The translations under genes were made by a program, and so were the position numbers. Positions 16,082 through 25,500 of a stretch of 64,000 bases of DNA are shown here, piece after piece. The notes below the pieces were generated by a model. The model saw only the letters and a program-made list of their open reading frames with translations. It was not told the origin of the DNA and did not search any database. Position 1 is the first letter of the stretch; every line of letters begins with the position of its first letter. The stretch comes from Marinirhabdus sp963799365. GTDB taxonomy: Bacteria; Bacteroidota; Bacteroidia; Flavobacteriales; Flavobacteriaceae. The stretch covers positions 1 to 64,000 of the forward strand of contig CAWCWV010000014.1 of the NCBI GenBank assembly GCA_963799365.1, written 5' to 3'.

Positions 16082-18340
16082 ATGGAGACAATTAACATAT
16101 TTGAAACTAAAGAAAAGAACCACAAACAGGGTATAAAAGAATCATTCCCTGTTACAGGAATGACCTGCGCATCGTGTGCATCAAGTGTTGAATCTGTATT
16201 AAAACACACAGATGGCGTATTTGATGCAAGCGTAAACTTTGCGAGCAGTTCTGTTCTTGTAGATTACGACAAAGAGTTGAGTCCTAATCAACTTCAAAAT
16301 GCACTTCGCGAAGTGGGTTATGACATTATCATTGATGCGGAGAATCCTTCAGAAGTACAACAAGAACTTCAACAAAAGCATTATAAGGACATAAAAAACC
16401 GTACTATCTGGTCGGCTATACTTACCCTTCCCATTTTTGTATTAGGAATGTTTTTTATGCAATGGGAACCAGGTAAGTGGATTTCTTTGGTGTTAACTTT
16501 TCCAATTCTTTTTTGGTTCGGTCGTAGCTTTTTCCTCAATGCTTTCAAGCAAGCCAAACACGGTAAAGCAAATATGGATACCTTGGTAGCTTTGAGCACA
16601 GGAATCGCTTTTATCTTTAGTGTATTCAATACCTTTTTTCCAGAATTTTGGTTGAGTCGTGGTATTGAGCCTCACGTTTATTATGAAGCCGCTACGGTAA
16701 TTATAACTTTTATTTCCTTGGGAAAATTATTGGAGGAAAAGGCAAAATCAAATACTTCTTCGGCCATTAAAAAACTTATGGGATTACAACCCAAAACGCT
16801 AAAAATTATTGAGAATGGGGAAGAAAAAGAAATTCCAATTTCTTCTGTACAAGTTGGTCAGACCATTTTGGTACGTCCCGGAGAAAAGATTCCTGTAGAT
16901 GGAGAAGTTTCCAAGGGAAGCTCGTATGTTGATGAAAGTATGATTACGGGAGAACCTGTTCCAGTTGAAAAAATAAAAGATGAAAAAGTATTTGCAGGCA
17001 CGGTAAATCAAAAAGGTAGTTTCCAATTTATTGCCGAAAAAGTAGGAGGAGAAACCTTGCTGTCACAAATTATTAAAATGGTTCAGGAAGCTCAAGGAAG
17101 CAAGGCGCCAGTTCAAAAACTGGTCGATAAGATTGCCGGTATTTTCGTTCCTGTGGTATTGGGTATTTCCATTGTAACCTTTATCGTCTGGATGTCCGTA
17201 GGAGGCGATAATGCCTTTTCACAAGCATTATTGACCTCTGTAGCCGTATTGGTTATCGCTTGCCCCTGTGCCTTGGGCTTGGCAACGCCAACTGCCATAA
17301 TGGTGGGTATCGGCAAGGGAGCGGAAAATAATATTTTGATAAAAGATGCCGAAAGTCTAGAGCTTGGACATAAAGTGAATGCAGTAATCCTTGATAAAAC
17401 GGGTACGATTACGGAAGGAAAACCATTGGTAACCGACATTTTTTGGAAGCATAAGCTTGAAAATAAAAATGAATACAAGGAAATTCTTTTGGCTATCGAA
17501 GCACAATCAGAACATCCTTTGGCAGAAGCGGTCGTCAATCATTTGAAAGAAGAAAATATTGAACAAGCAGAAATTACTTCCTTCGAAAGCATTACAGGAA
17601 AAGGTGTAAAGGCGCAATCAGAGAATGGTTCAAAATATTATGTGGGCAACCATAAACTAATGGTCGAAAAGAATATTCAAATCGACGCTACTTTAATGCA
17701 AACAGCGGAAAGTCTCGAAGAAAAGGCTAAAACGGTCATATTCTTTGGTAATGAAAAACAGGTGCTGGCGATACTCGCCATTGCAGACAAGATTAAGGAA
17801 ACTTCAAAAAAGGCCATAGCAACGCTTCAAGAAAGAGGTATTGAGGTTTATATGCTTACAGGAGATAATAATAAAACCGCATCTGCTGTCGCAAAACAAG
17901 TAGGAATAACAAATTACCAAGGCGAAGTAATGCCTTCGGACAAGGCAGCTTTTGTTGAAAAATTGCAGGCGGACGGAAAGATAGTCGCAATGGTTGGCGA
18001 TGGTATTAATGATTCCCAGGCTTTGGCGCAAGCCAATGTGAGTATTGCAATGGGAAAAGGTTCAGATATAGCGATGGACGTAGCAAAAATGACCTTGATA
18101 ACATCAGATTTACAATCCATTCCAAAAGCATTGGAACTGTCAAAAAGAACCGTTTTGGGCATACGGCAGAATCTATTTTGGGCATTCATTTATAATCTCA
18201 TTGGTATTCCAATTGCAGCAGGCGTTTTGTATCCCGTAAATGGATTTTTATTGGATCCAATGATTGCAGGAATGGCAATGGCTTTAAGTAGCGTATCTGT
18301 AGTTCTAAATAGCTTAAGGCTTAAACGAATAAATCTTTAA
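16082..18340 (+). CDS. copA: Copper-transporting P1B-type ATPase
   Basis: This 752-residue pump has one N-terminal HMA domain (GMTCASC at about 26-32), eight predicted membrane helices, the transport motif CPC at residues 394-396, the phosphorylation motif DKTGT with Asp438, TGE in the actuator domain, and GDGIND near the end. The CPC motif and single HMA fit the Cu(I) export class, P1B-1. The enzyme uses ATP to move Cu(I) out of the cytoplasm. It is followed by a CopZ-like chaperone gene, and a candidate operator lies upstream. Confidence 0.95.
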   Translation: METINIFETKEKNHKQGIKESFPVTGMTCASCASSVESVLKHTDGVFDASVNFASSSVLVDYDKELSPNQLQNALREVGYDIIIDAENPSEVQQELQQKHYKDIKNRTIWSAILTLPIFVLGMFFMQWEPGKWISLVLTFPILFWFGRSFFLNAFKQAKHGKANMDTLVALSTGIAFIFSVFNTFFPEFWLSRGIEPHVYYEAATVIITFISLGKLLEEKAKSNTSSAIKKLMGLQPKTLKIIENGEEKEIPISSVQVGQTILVRPGEKIPVDGEVSKGSSYVDESMITGEPVPVEKIKDEKVFAGTVNQKGSFQFIAEKVGGETLLSQIIKMVQEAQGSKAPVQKLVDKIAGIFVPVVLGISIVTFIVWMSVGGDNAFSQALLTSVAVLVIACPCALGLATPTAIMVGIGKGAENNILIKDAESLELGHKVNAVILDKTGTITEGKPLVTDIFWKHKLENKNEYKEILLAIEAQSEHPLAEAVVNHLKEENIEQAEITSFESITGKGVKAQSENGSKYYVGNHKLMVEKNIQIDATLMQTAESLEEKAKTVIFFGNEKQVLAILAIADKIKETSKKAIATLQERGIEVYMLTGDNNKTASAVAKQVGITNYQGEVMPSDKAAFVEKLQADGKIVAMVGDGINDSQALAQANVSIAMGKGSDIAMDVAKMTLITSDLQSIPKALELSKRTVLGIRQNLFWAFIYNLIGIPIAAGVLYPVNGFLLDPMIAGMAMALSSVSVVLNSLRLKRINL

Positions 18341-18363
18341 TATTAATTATAAATTTAAATACT

Positions 18364-18576
18364 ATGAAAACTTTAAAATTTAAAACAAATATCAATTGTG
18401 GTGGGTGTGTATCGAAAGTAACCCCATTTTTAAATAAGCAAGAAGGTGTAGAAAGTTGGGAAGTAGATACCGCTAATCCTGATAAAATCCTGACTATTGA
18501 AAGCGATGGTGCTACCGAAGAAGACGTAAAATCAACTTTGCAAAAAGTAGGATTTAAGGCGGAACCTGTAGACTAA
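18364..18576 (+). CDS. CopZ-like heavy-metal-associated protein
   Basis: This 70-residue single HMA domain has the metal loop NCGGC (Cys at 13 and 16) and a beta-alpha-beta-beta-alpha-beta pattern. It has no signal peptide. Such proteins carry Cu(I) in the cytoplasm to the P-type ATPase, whose gene ends 23 bp upstream. The loop reads INCGGC rather than the usual MTCxxC, a common variant in Bacteroidota. Confidence 0.88.
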   Translation: MKTLKFKTNINCGGCVSKVTPFLNKQEGVESWEVDTANPDKILTIESDGATEEDVKSTLQKVGFKAEPVD

Positions 18577-18590
18577 TACGTTTTTTTAAT

Positions 18591-19370
18591 ATGGCTTATA
18601 TTTTAATTTCAGTTGTGATTGTTCTCTTTGCTGTTCATTTTTACAGAAAAGCGAAACGCCATAGTGTAAAGCTATTTCCAGAGGATTGGCACAAATTACT
18701 GATGGATAATGTGCTGTTTTATAGAAACCTTTCAAAAGATAGGCAGCTTATTTTTCAGCAAAAAATGATGCAGTTTTTAAGTGAGGTCTATATCGATGGT
18801 GTGCAGCTTGAACTGGAAGAGCTGGACAAGATTTTAATTGCGGCAAGTGCAGTAATACCTGTTTTTGGCTTCAAAGAATGGCATTACACCAACTTAAGCG
18901 GTATCCTTTTATATCCAGATTATTTTAATGAGGATATGCAATTTAGTAGTAAGGATAACGCACGGAATATTGGTGGAATAGTTGGGAATGGAAGGTTCGA
19001 GAAACAGATGATACTTTCCAAAAAAGCATTGTATCACGGTTTTAAAAACACAACCGATAAAAGTAATACTGGCATACACGAATTTGTGCATCTTATTGAT
19101 AAGCTGGATGATAGTACAGATGGAGTTCCAGAGCGATTATTAGAACATCAATATGCATTACCTTGGTTGAATTTAATTCATAAGGAAATGGAAGCCATAA
19201 ACGACAATCATTCTGATATCCGAAAATATGGAGGTACAAATCAAGCTGAATTTTTTGCAGTAGCTTCAGAATATTTCTTCGAGCGTCCAGACTTACTCAA
19301 AAAGAAACATCCTGACCTATATAAAATGTTGGTAAAATGTTTCAATCAAAAATTAGCGGATCCAATTTAA
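18591..19370 (+). CDS. MtfA-like zinc metallopeptidase (M90)
   Basis: This 259-residue protein has one N-terminal membrane helix (residues 2-17) and then an MtfA-type catalytic domain. The zinc motif HEFVH lies near residue 165, with a second ligand segment in QAEFFAVASEYFFE near 220. In Escherichia coli MtfA binds the regulator Mlc and is an aminopeptidase. Here the gene follows the copper chaperone by 14 bp, so it may share its transcript. The membrane anchor is absent from E. coli MtfA but common in relatives. A role in metal stress is inferred from position. Confidence 0.87.
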   Translation: MAYILISVVIVLFAVHFYRKAKRHSVKLFPEDWHKLLMDNVLFYRNLSKDRQLIFQQKMMQFLSEVYIDGVQLELEELDKILIAASAVIPVFGFKEWHYTNLSGILLYPDYFNEDMQFSSKDNARNIGGIVGNGRFEKQMILSKKALYHGFKNTTDKSNTGIHEFVHLIDKLDDSTDGVPERLLEHQYALPWLNLIHKEMEAINDNHSDIRKYGGTNQAEFFAVASEYFFERPDLLKKKHPDLYKMLVKCFNQKLADPI

Positions 19371-19490
19371 ATTTAATTCCTATTAAGGAAAGACTAAATT
19401 TTTTATTGGGAAAGATAAAGAACGGATATTTTGTTGTTACAGATAGGTTTAGCATATTCAAAATATCCGCTCATTGGTTTTTTTATTTCT

Positions 19491-20705
19491 TCAAAAATTT
19501 ACCACGCTATCTAATGCGTCATCCGCATCTCTATGCATAAAGTTAGATTGATAATTTATTGTAGTGGTAATCGATGAATGTCTGTATAATTTTTGGAGCA
19601 TATTAATTGGGATTTTATCTTCCGATATATTCCCAAATGTATGTCTAGCAATATGCATAGTTACTTTTTTTGATATTTTGGCTTTATCAGCTACCGTTAC
19701 CAAATATTTATTGAATTTCTTATTAGCGGTTTTTGTTTTAGCATAAACATCTTTAGCATTTTTTAAATCGGCTTTTTTCATTTCAGGAAATATAAAGTCC
19801 TCTTCGCTCTCCTTGTCATTTATGTAATCTTTCAAAATTGGAAAAACTTTATCTGGAATTTTTAGGGATAACAGTTTTGAATTCTTGTTCATTCGATAGT
19901 GAAGTCTATTATCAAAAATGTCGTTCCAACGAATTTTTAATATATCAGCTACACGGATGCCAGCAAAGTAAAAACTGAAAAGCCAGAGATTTCTAGCGTG
20001 AGTTTCATTCTTGGTAAGGTTATCAACTGACTCTAGCTCTATGACTTCATTTCGAGTAAGACCTATTTTTTCAGTTTCAGGGAACTTAATTCGTATTTTA
20101 TCCGAACCGAATGGGTAAAGTTTTCTATCTACGATACCCAATTTTATGGCCCTATTATAGATAGTTCTAATCACAATAAGATTATTTACTATCGACCTTT
20201 CTGATAGGTTGTGTTTTGTACGGAGGTAGGTTTTAAATTTCTTTAGAAAATTTTCATCAATTTCTTGAAAGGTTAGCTGCTTTGACGTGGTAAATTTTAA
20301 AACGTGATTAATTCTTGCTTTATCTGTTGAAAGCCTAGACAGCTTTTCGTTTGCTTCTAAATCATCAAGAAAGTCTTGTGCCACTTCAAAAAAAGTAACT
20401 GATTCCGAAGAAGCATAAAGTTTCTCTTTTATTTGATTGGCCGATATATCCTTTTTGCTCGACTGCAAATCAATCAGCATTTTATTTGCCTCAGACAGTT
20501 TGGTACTAAGCAAACCGTTTAACCTATCTGAGTAAGGATGTGATTTTCTAACTCTAATATTTTTCACATCCCAATCATTTGGGTCAATATTATGACCTAT
20601 ATAATGATAATTTGAGCGACGGTTTTTTGTGATACGAATACAAAGAGGACAATGTCCTTCTTTATTAGGCTTTTTCCGAAGTACTATTTTTGCATTTGAT
20701 GACAT
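19491..20705 (-). CDS. int: Tyrosine site-specific integrase of the island
   Basis: This 404-residue recombinase has an Arm-DNA-binding domain, a SAM-like core-binding domain (about 100-190) and a catalytic domain. The catalytic residues are present: Arg251 (AGIRVAD), His351-x-x-Arg354 (HIARH), His376 (YRHSS) and Tyr385 (TINYQ). It is of the Bacteroidota conjugative/mobilisable element type. The gene points away from the attachment fragment at 20858, which is 150 bp from its start, the usual layout for an element end. It should catalyse insertion into, and excision from, a tRNA-Leu gene. Confidence 0.93.
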   Translation of the reverse strand: MSSNAKIVLRKKPNKEGHCPLCIRITKNRRSNYHYIGHNIDPNDWDVKNIRVRKSHPYSDRLNGLLSTKLSEANKMLIDLQSSKKDISANQIKEKLYASSESVTFFEVAQDFLDDLEANEKLSRLSTDKARINHVLKFTTSKQLTFQEIDENFLKKFKTYLRTKHNLSERSIVNNLIVIRTIYNRAIKLGIVDRKLYPFGSDKIRIKFPETEKIGLTRNEVIELESVDNLTKNETHARNLWLFSFYFAGIRVADILKIRWNDIFDNRLHYRMNKNSKLLSLKIPDKVFPILKDYINDKESEEDFIFPEMKKADLKNAKDVYAKTKTANKKFNKYLVTVADKAKISKKVTMHIARHTFGNISEDKIPINMLQKLYRHSSITTTINYQSNFMHRDADDALDSVVNF

Positions 20706-20740
20706 ATCTTAAATATTAGGATATAAAGATAATCATTTTT

Positions 20741-20760
20741 GGTACAACATAGGTACAACA
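20741..20760 (+). repeat. Paired direct repeats near the integrase start
   Basis: GGTACAACA occurs at 20741-20749 and 20752-20760, an 11-bp period. A 14-bp perfect palindrome (ATATCAATTGATAT) follows at 20778-20791. The position between the integrase start and the att fragment fits arm-type integrase sites or an autoregulatory operator. Confidence 0.45.
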
Positions 20761-20857
20761 AATTATGATTTTAAACGATATCAATTGATATTATATAAAA
20801 TTAAATATATGCTAATCAGTTGATTATAATATAACTTATGGAAATTTAGTAGTAAAT

Positions 20858-20915
20858 ACGCTGGATTCAAAATCCAGTGACTTCGGTCGTGCGGGTTCGA
20901 TTCCCGCCTCGAGTA
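20858..20915 (+). other. 3' fragment of tRNA-Leu(CAA), probable attR of the island
   Basis: The bases fold as the anticodon arm (CTGGA-TTCAAAA-TCCAG, anticodon CAA), a long class II variable arm, a T arm (GCGGG-TTCGATT-CCCGC, 20891-20907) and the 3' acceptor strand CTCGAGT plus A. The 5' acceptor strand and D arm are missing or badly degenerate: the upstream bases pair at only five of seven acceptor positions. An integrase gene lies to the left and normal chromosome to the right. Insertion of an element into the 3' part of a tRNA leaves exactly such a fragment, so the intact tRNA should flank the other end. Confidence 0.8.
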
Positions 20916-20922
20916 CTAAATT

Positions 20923-20951
20923 ATCCCCTGCAATTTTGTCGGGGATTTTTC
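20923..20951 (+). terminator. Rho-independent terminator following the tRNA fragment
   Basis: A 6-bp stem ATCCCC/GGGGAT with a 12-base loop is followed by a T run. It directly follows the tRNA 3' end and is probably the original tRNA-Leu terminator, displaced with the fragment when the island inserted. Confidence 0.8.
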
Positions 20952-21112
20952 TTTTAAAATTTATCGATTTTCAAACGTACCAAAATACTCCAAAGTACTT
21001 ACATGGGTCATTTTCCTGAAAAATCCCGAAATACTTTTGGACCTACTAGCTAGCGGTTTATATAACGAGACCCACTCTTTTCCCATTATTGATTACTATT
21101 ATTAATTTTTCG

Positions 21113-21139
21113 TGATGACATTTTTATATTATTTCTATG
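21113..21139 (+). promoter_or_regulatory. Candidate ECF promoter, copy 1 (sigma-factor gene)
   Basis: TGATGACA (21113-21120), 15 bases ending in C, then TATG (21136-21139). Identical spacing and near-identical ends occur at 25965 and 30674. It lies 67 bp before the sigma-factor start, so the sigma factor is probably autoregulated. Confidence 0.65.
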
Positions 21140-21196
21140 TGTTTAAAAACAATATTGTTAAAATAAAATAATTAAGTACCTTTCAGTCATAACAAT

Positions 21197-21202
21197 AGGA
21201 GG
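21197..21202 (+). promoter_or_regulatory. Strong Shine-Dalgarno sequence of the sigma-factor gene
   Basis: AGGAGG lies 4 bp before the GTG start at 21207. Perfect Shine-Dalgarno sequences are uncommon in Bacteroidota, and its presence supports the GTG start. Confidence 0.7.
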
Positions 21203-21206
21203 AAAG

Positions 21207-21776
21207 GTGCACATAGAAAAACAACTCAATCTTGTAGATGCAATTAAAACTAACAATCAAGTAGTTTTAAAACAACTGTATCTTAACAATTACAAGAAGA
21301 TAGAACTGTACATTTTAAAAAATAATGGATCTATGCCCCAAGCTAAAGACACCTATCAGGAAGCATTTATTGCTGTTTGGAAGAACATAAAAGAAGATAA
21401 ATTTGTTCCTACCAACGAAACGGCCGTACAAGGATATTTATATACCATTGCCAAAAATAAATGGCTCGATGTGTTAAAATCTTCCAAGTTTAAAAAAACG
21501 GTATCCTATGCAAATAAAGGCATAGAAGAAACATTTTCGGAAACCATTGAAAGTGAAGATCTACATGAAGAGGATGATAAACTTCAGTGCACTATGAATG
21601 CTTTTAATCAGTTAGGCGAAGCTTGCAAGGAGTTATTGAAGTTGTTTTATTTCAGTAAAAAATCGTTACGTTATATTGCCCAAGAGTTGGCTATTGAAGA
21701 AGCATCTGCCAAAAATAAAAAATATAGATGTATTCAGAAATTGCGCGAACTAGCTTTATCCCCAAACCCCAATTAA
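21207..21776 (+). CDS. ECF RNA polymerase sigma factor
   Basis: This 189-residue sigma-70 family protein starts at GTG. Region 2 covers about 20-100 (DTYQEAFIAVWKNI, then YLYTIAKNKWLDVLKSS) and region 4 about 130-180 (CKELLKLFYFSKKSLRYIAQELAIEEASAKNKKYRCIQKL). Regions 1 and 3 are absent, as in extracytoplasmic-function sigma factors. The next gene encodes a membrane-spanning partner and starts 3 bp after the stop. A promoter-like signal upstream matches signals before two T9SS transcription units, which are therefore its likely targets. Confidence 0.92.
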   Translation: MHIEKQLNLVDAIKTNNQVVLKQLYLNNYKKIELYILKNNGSMPQAKDTYQEAFIAVWKNIKEDKFVPTNETAVQGYLYTIAKNKWLDVLKSSKFKKTVSYANKGIEETFSETIESEDLHEEDDKLQCTMNAFNQLGEACKELLKLFYFSKKSLRYIAQELAIEEASAKNKKYRCIQKLRELALSPNPN

Positions 21777-21779
21777 ATT

Positions 21780-22538
21780 TTGAAAAGAACCGAAGACATA
21801 TCGCAGGAAAAATTTGAACGTATTGAAAACTATCTCAATAACGAGATTACAGCGGACGAGAAATTAGCTTTCGAAAAAGCGATTCAAGAAGACCCCTCAT
21901 TTGCCAAAAAAGTAGATGAGGTGAAACAGCTTCTTTTAGGAATTGAAGCAGCTGCGCTAAAAAATGACCTAGATAGCTTTCATGAGGAAATACATCCCGT
22001 AAGAAAATTGCACACTGCACCTTTGCACGTCAATAAATCCAGTAAGAACTCTAAAAACATGGTACTTGTCTATTCAATTGCAGCGGCCATTGTAGTTGTA
22101 CTTGGGATTTTTTGGTTTATGAAAGATTCGAATACGCCAGATAAATTATTTGCAAAACACTTTACGCCAGACCCAGGATTACCTACAGTTATGAGCACCA
22201 CAAGCGAATATGATTTTTATGAGGGCATGGTAGATTATAAGCGTAAAAAATATGATGTAGCCATTGAAAAGTGGAAAAAGTTACTCCCAGAAAAGCAAAA
22301 TAATGATACTCTGGATTACTTTTTAGGAGTGGCCTATTTGGCCGAGGGCGATGCTGAAACATCTTTAGAATATTTAGAGCCTGCGCAAAAATTCAGCAAA
22401 GGTATTTTTAAAGAAGATGTATACTATTATGTTGCATTGGCAAAGCTTAAAACGGGTGAATTGGATGAGGCAAAAAAACTTTTAAAGGAAAATCCTTCAG
22501 AGAAAAACAAGAAGTTGTTAAATAGCTTACCCAAGTAA
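21780..22538 (+). CDS. Membrane-spanning anti-sigma-like protein with outside TPR domain
   Basis: This 252-residue protein starts at TTG, since no ATG is available before the conserved region. Residues 1-90 are cytoplasmic and resemble an anti-sigma N-terminus (IENYLNNEITADEKLAFEKAIQEDPSFAKKV). One helix spans the membrane (94-113). Residues 118-252 lie outside and form two or three TPR-like helix pairs (KYDVAIEKWKKLL, FLGVAYLAEGD, YVALAKLKTGELDEAKKLL). It sits between the sigma factor and the CHAT protease. It probably holds the sigma factor at the membrane; the TPR part may receive the signal or be the protease target, which is inference. Confidence 0.75.
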   Translation: MKRTEDISQEKFERIENYLNNEITADEKLAFEKAIQEDPSFAKKVDEVKQLLLGIEAAALKNDLDSFHEEIHPVRKLHTAPLHVNKSSKNSKNMVLVYSIAAAIVVVLGIFWFMKDSNTPDKLFAKHFTPDPGLPTVMSTTSEYDFYEGMVDYKRKKYDVAIEKWKKLLPEKQNNDTLDYFLGVAYLAEGDAETSLEYLEPAQKFSKGIFKEDVYYYVALAKLKTGELDEAKKLLKENPSEKNKKLLNSLPK

Positions 22539-22539
22539 A

Positions 22540-25500
22540 ATGAAACAGCAGAGTCGAAATATAACCCTTTGGTTGCTCTTACTTATTTCGACTACCTTTC
22601 TTTATTCCCAGGATAAAGAACCTGTTTCAGAAAAATATATCCAAGGGCTAGTAACCCAAGATTCCCTTGATAAAGCAAGAACTGGATTGGCCAAAAACTT
22701 AGCAATTTATAGAGCAGAAAAAAGATACGACAGCCTTGCTAACCTTATGCAGTTTGTAGGGAGCTTTAAATTAAATAACGGCGATATAAACCTCTCTGTA
22801 AAACAAGCCGAATCCCTTACTGAAGAAATACGAAAAACGAACGATCCTTTAGCTATAAAAATAGCCTTTAAAGAGATGGGGTGGATCTATGAGGATGCTG
22901 GGCAAACACAAAAAGCATATGACCTCCTTTTAGAGGCAATTCCTTATGTAAAACGAATCACAACTCCCAAAAGTACAGACTATGCCTCCATACATTACAG
23001 CCTGGGATATTACACAAGTCAGCTAGGCAACTATCAAGTTGCTAAAAAGCATCAGCAAGAAGCACTGCGTTTATTGAAAAAGAGCAAAGCAGACGACTTT
23101 GAGTTTTACAATCAGATATACAATTCGTTGGGTGGTTTGCTATGGCAGGAAGCGAAACTGGATAGTGCACAATATTATTTTGGCGAAGCTATAAAGGTGT
23201 TGGAGAAAACCGATAAAGACGATATTATGAATCAGTACTATCGGCCTGCATTGGTAAAATCGAATTTGGTTATTATTTTCAATGCGTTGGGGAAAAATGA
23301 TGAAGCTATAAAAACTTCCTACGAAGTTATTTCAAGCTACAAAGAATACATAAAACGCTCCACAGACGAGGGAAGAATAAAACGGGTAAAAGGACAAATT
23401 GCTTCTACGATTGATAATTTAGCATCTTTCTACAATACTATGGGCGAGTACGAACGCTCTGAGGCACTTATGACTTATGCCTATGAGCAAAAGAAGAAAT
23501 TGTATGAACCAAATGACATTAATATTATTATTTCGCTCATTATTTTATCTGAAGCAAAAACCGCCAATCGTGATTTTGAAGAAGCAGCCACTCTCATTGA
23601 TAAAGCTTTGGAACTTTTAAAAACCAACCCCGGTGGAGGTCTTTACTGGGATGCAGCTGCTAACTCAACCCGTGCGTCAATTTATGAACTCACTGGAGAT
23701 ATCGAGGACGCTAAGACACACTTCGAAAAGGCAGAACAGTTATATAGAAAAACCTTAGATGGAGGCTATAACCGCGATGTACTTTCTCATATTATTCAGC
23801 TTTCATTATTTTATGCAAAAAACAATCAACCTGAAAAAGCGGTTTCTCTGGCGAAAGAAACCTATGACTCTTTGCGCGAAGGGGATTTAAAGAACACCTT
23901 GCAAGATTATTATCAAACTATAAATCTGGCAAGGGTACATTTCCTGTTAAAAAATTATAAGGAAGCAAGCGTCTATAGTGAAGAAGCACTTAATTTTACT
24001 ATTAGTAACGGTCCAGAAAAGGAGACCTCTACAGATTCTATAGTCACACAGTATAGAAAACCAGAGGCATTATTAATACATACAGCTTCAAAATACTATA
24101 GTGCTGAAGTTAAAAGCGAAGCATTTTTAAAAGAATTACTGGATAACCTGGAAGATGCTATTTCAATTTTGGAACAACGTAAAAAAGTAGTCACAACCCA
24201 CCAGGATATTACCACATTAAATACAGAAAACACAGAACTTTTTGATTTTGCTAAAAAACTACGCTTAGAATTATACAACAAGACAAATGATGTTGCCTAT
24301 CTGGATCAAGTAATTTCAATTCATGAAGCTGGGATTTATAACCGAATACGAACACGATTGAATTTAAGGGATAATACGTCATTTAAAAATGTTCCAACCA
24401 AGATTTTAGAGCGGGAAATTTTTTTAAGAAAATCGTTAAACGAAACCGCACAAGAAGGCGAAGATTTTGACGTCAACAAATTCGCCGAAACAAACATGCT
24501 GTGGGAGCAATTTTTGGATTCTTTAAAGAAGCAACACCCTAACTATTTTAAGATGAGATATGCATCCATAGAAGAATCGCTGGATGGACTTCAAAAAAAT
24601 CTCCCTGAAAATACATCGATAGTACGGTATCTTTTTATAGATACTGAATTACACGTTTTTCTAGTGACAAAGACGCTGAAAAAAATCGTAAAATTAGAGT
24701 ACGATCCTGTAAAAGATCATATAGAAAAACTGAACAAGCAGTCATATGATATAGCTGAAGTATCGCCAGTGCTTTGGGAACTTTATAACGCAATTTGGAG
24801 TCCTTTTGCGAAGGATATTACGACCAAAAAGGTAATCATAATTCCGGATCGTGAGTTATTCAATTTAAGTTTTGAAACCCTTACCCCAAGACTCTTGCAG
24901 TCTTTTAGCGAATTTGCAACAAACAGTCTTCTGGCAAATCATGATATTTCTTATAACTTCAGTTTACTTCTTCTAAAGGAAAAGAGCAAGGTGATAGATT
25001 ATAAAGAAGATTTTGTGGCCTTTGCACCAGGATTTACTTCAAAAATGAAGGAAGACTACCAAGTGGGTCTTAAAGATTCGGTCTCTCTAGACAAAGCGTA
25101 CTTGACCCTACTTCCCCAGCCAAATAGTGAAGATTTGGTAAAGCGATATTCTAAAGTTTTTAAAGGTTCTTTTTATATTAATGAAAATGCTTCTAAGGAA
25201 GTATTCAAAAATAAAGCGCCAGAACATAAAATTATTCATATTGGTACCCACGCCGAAAACAATAACATAAGCCCAGAATTGAGCCGACTTATTTTCGCAA
25301 AAAATAGTAATGGCACCGAAAGTTATAATGAAAATTCATTGTATACCTATGAAATTTATAACATCAATCTTAGTTCAAACCTGGCTATTTTAACTGCTTG
25401 CGAAACCGGAAAACCAACATACCAGCCAGGAGAGGGAATGATATCGTTGGCACACGCCTTTAATTATGCAGGAAGCGAAAGCATCTTGACCAGTTTATGG

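Noticed and set aside
20822..20915. Complete tRNA-Leu gene
   Set aside because: The 3' two-thirds is perfect, but the upstream bases give only a partly pairing acceptor strand and no normal D arm, so it is better read as an integration fragment.
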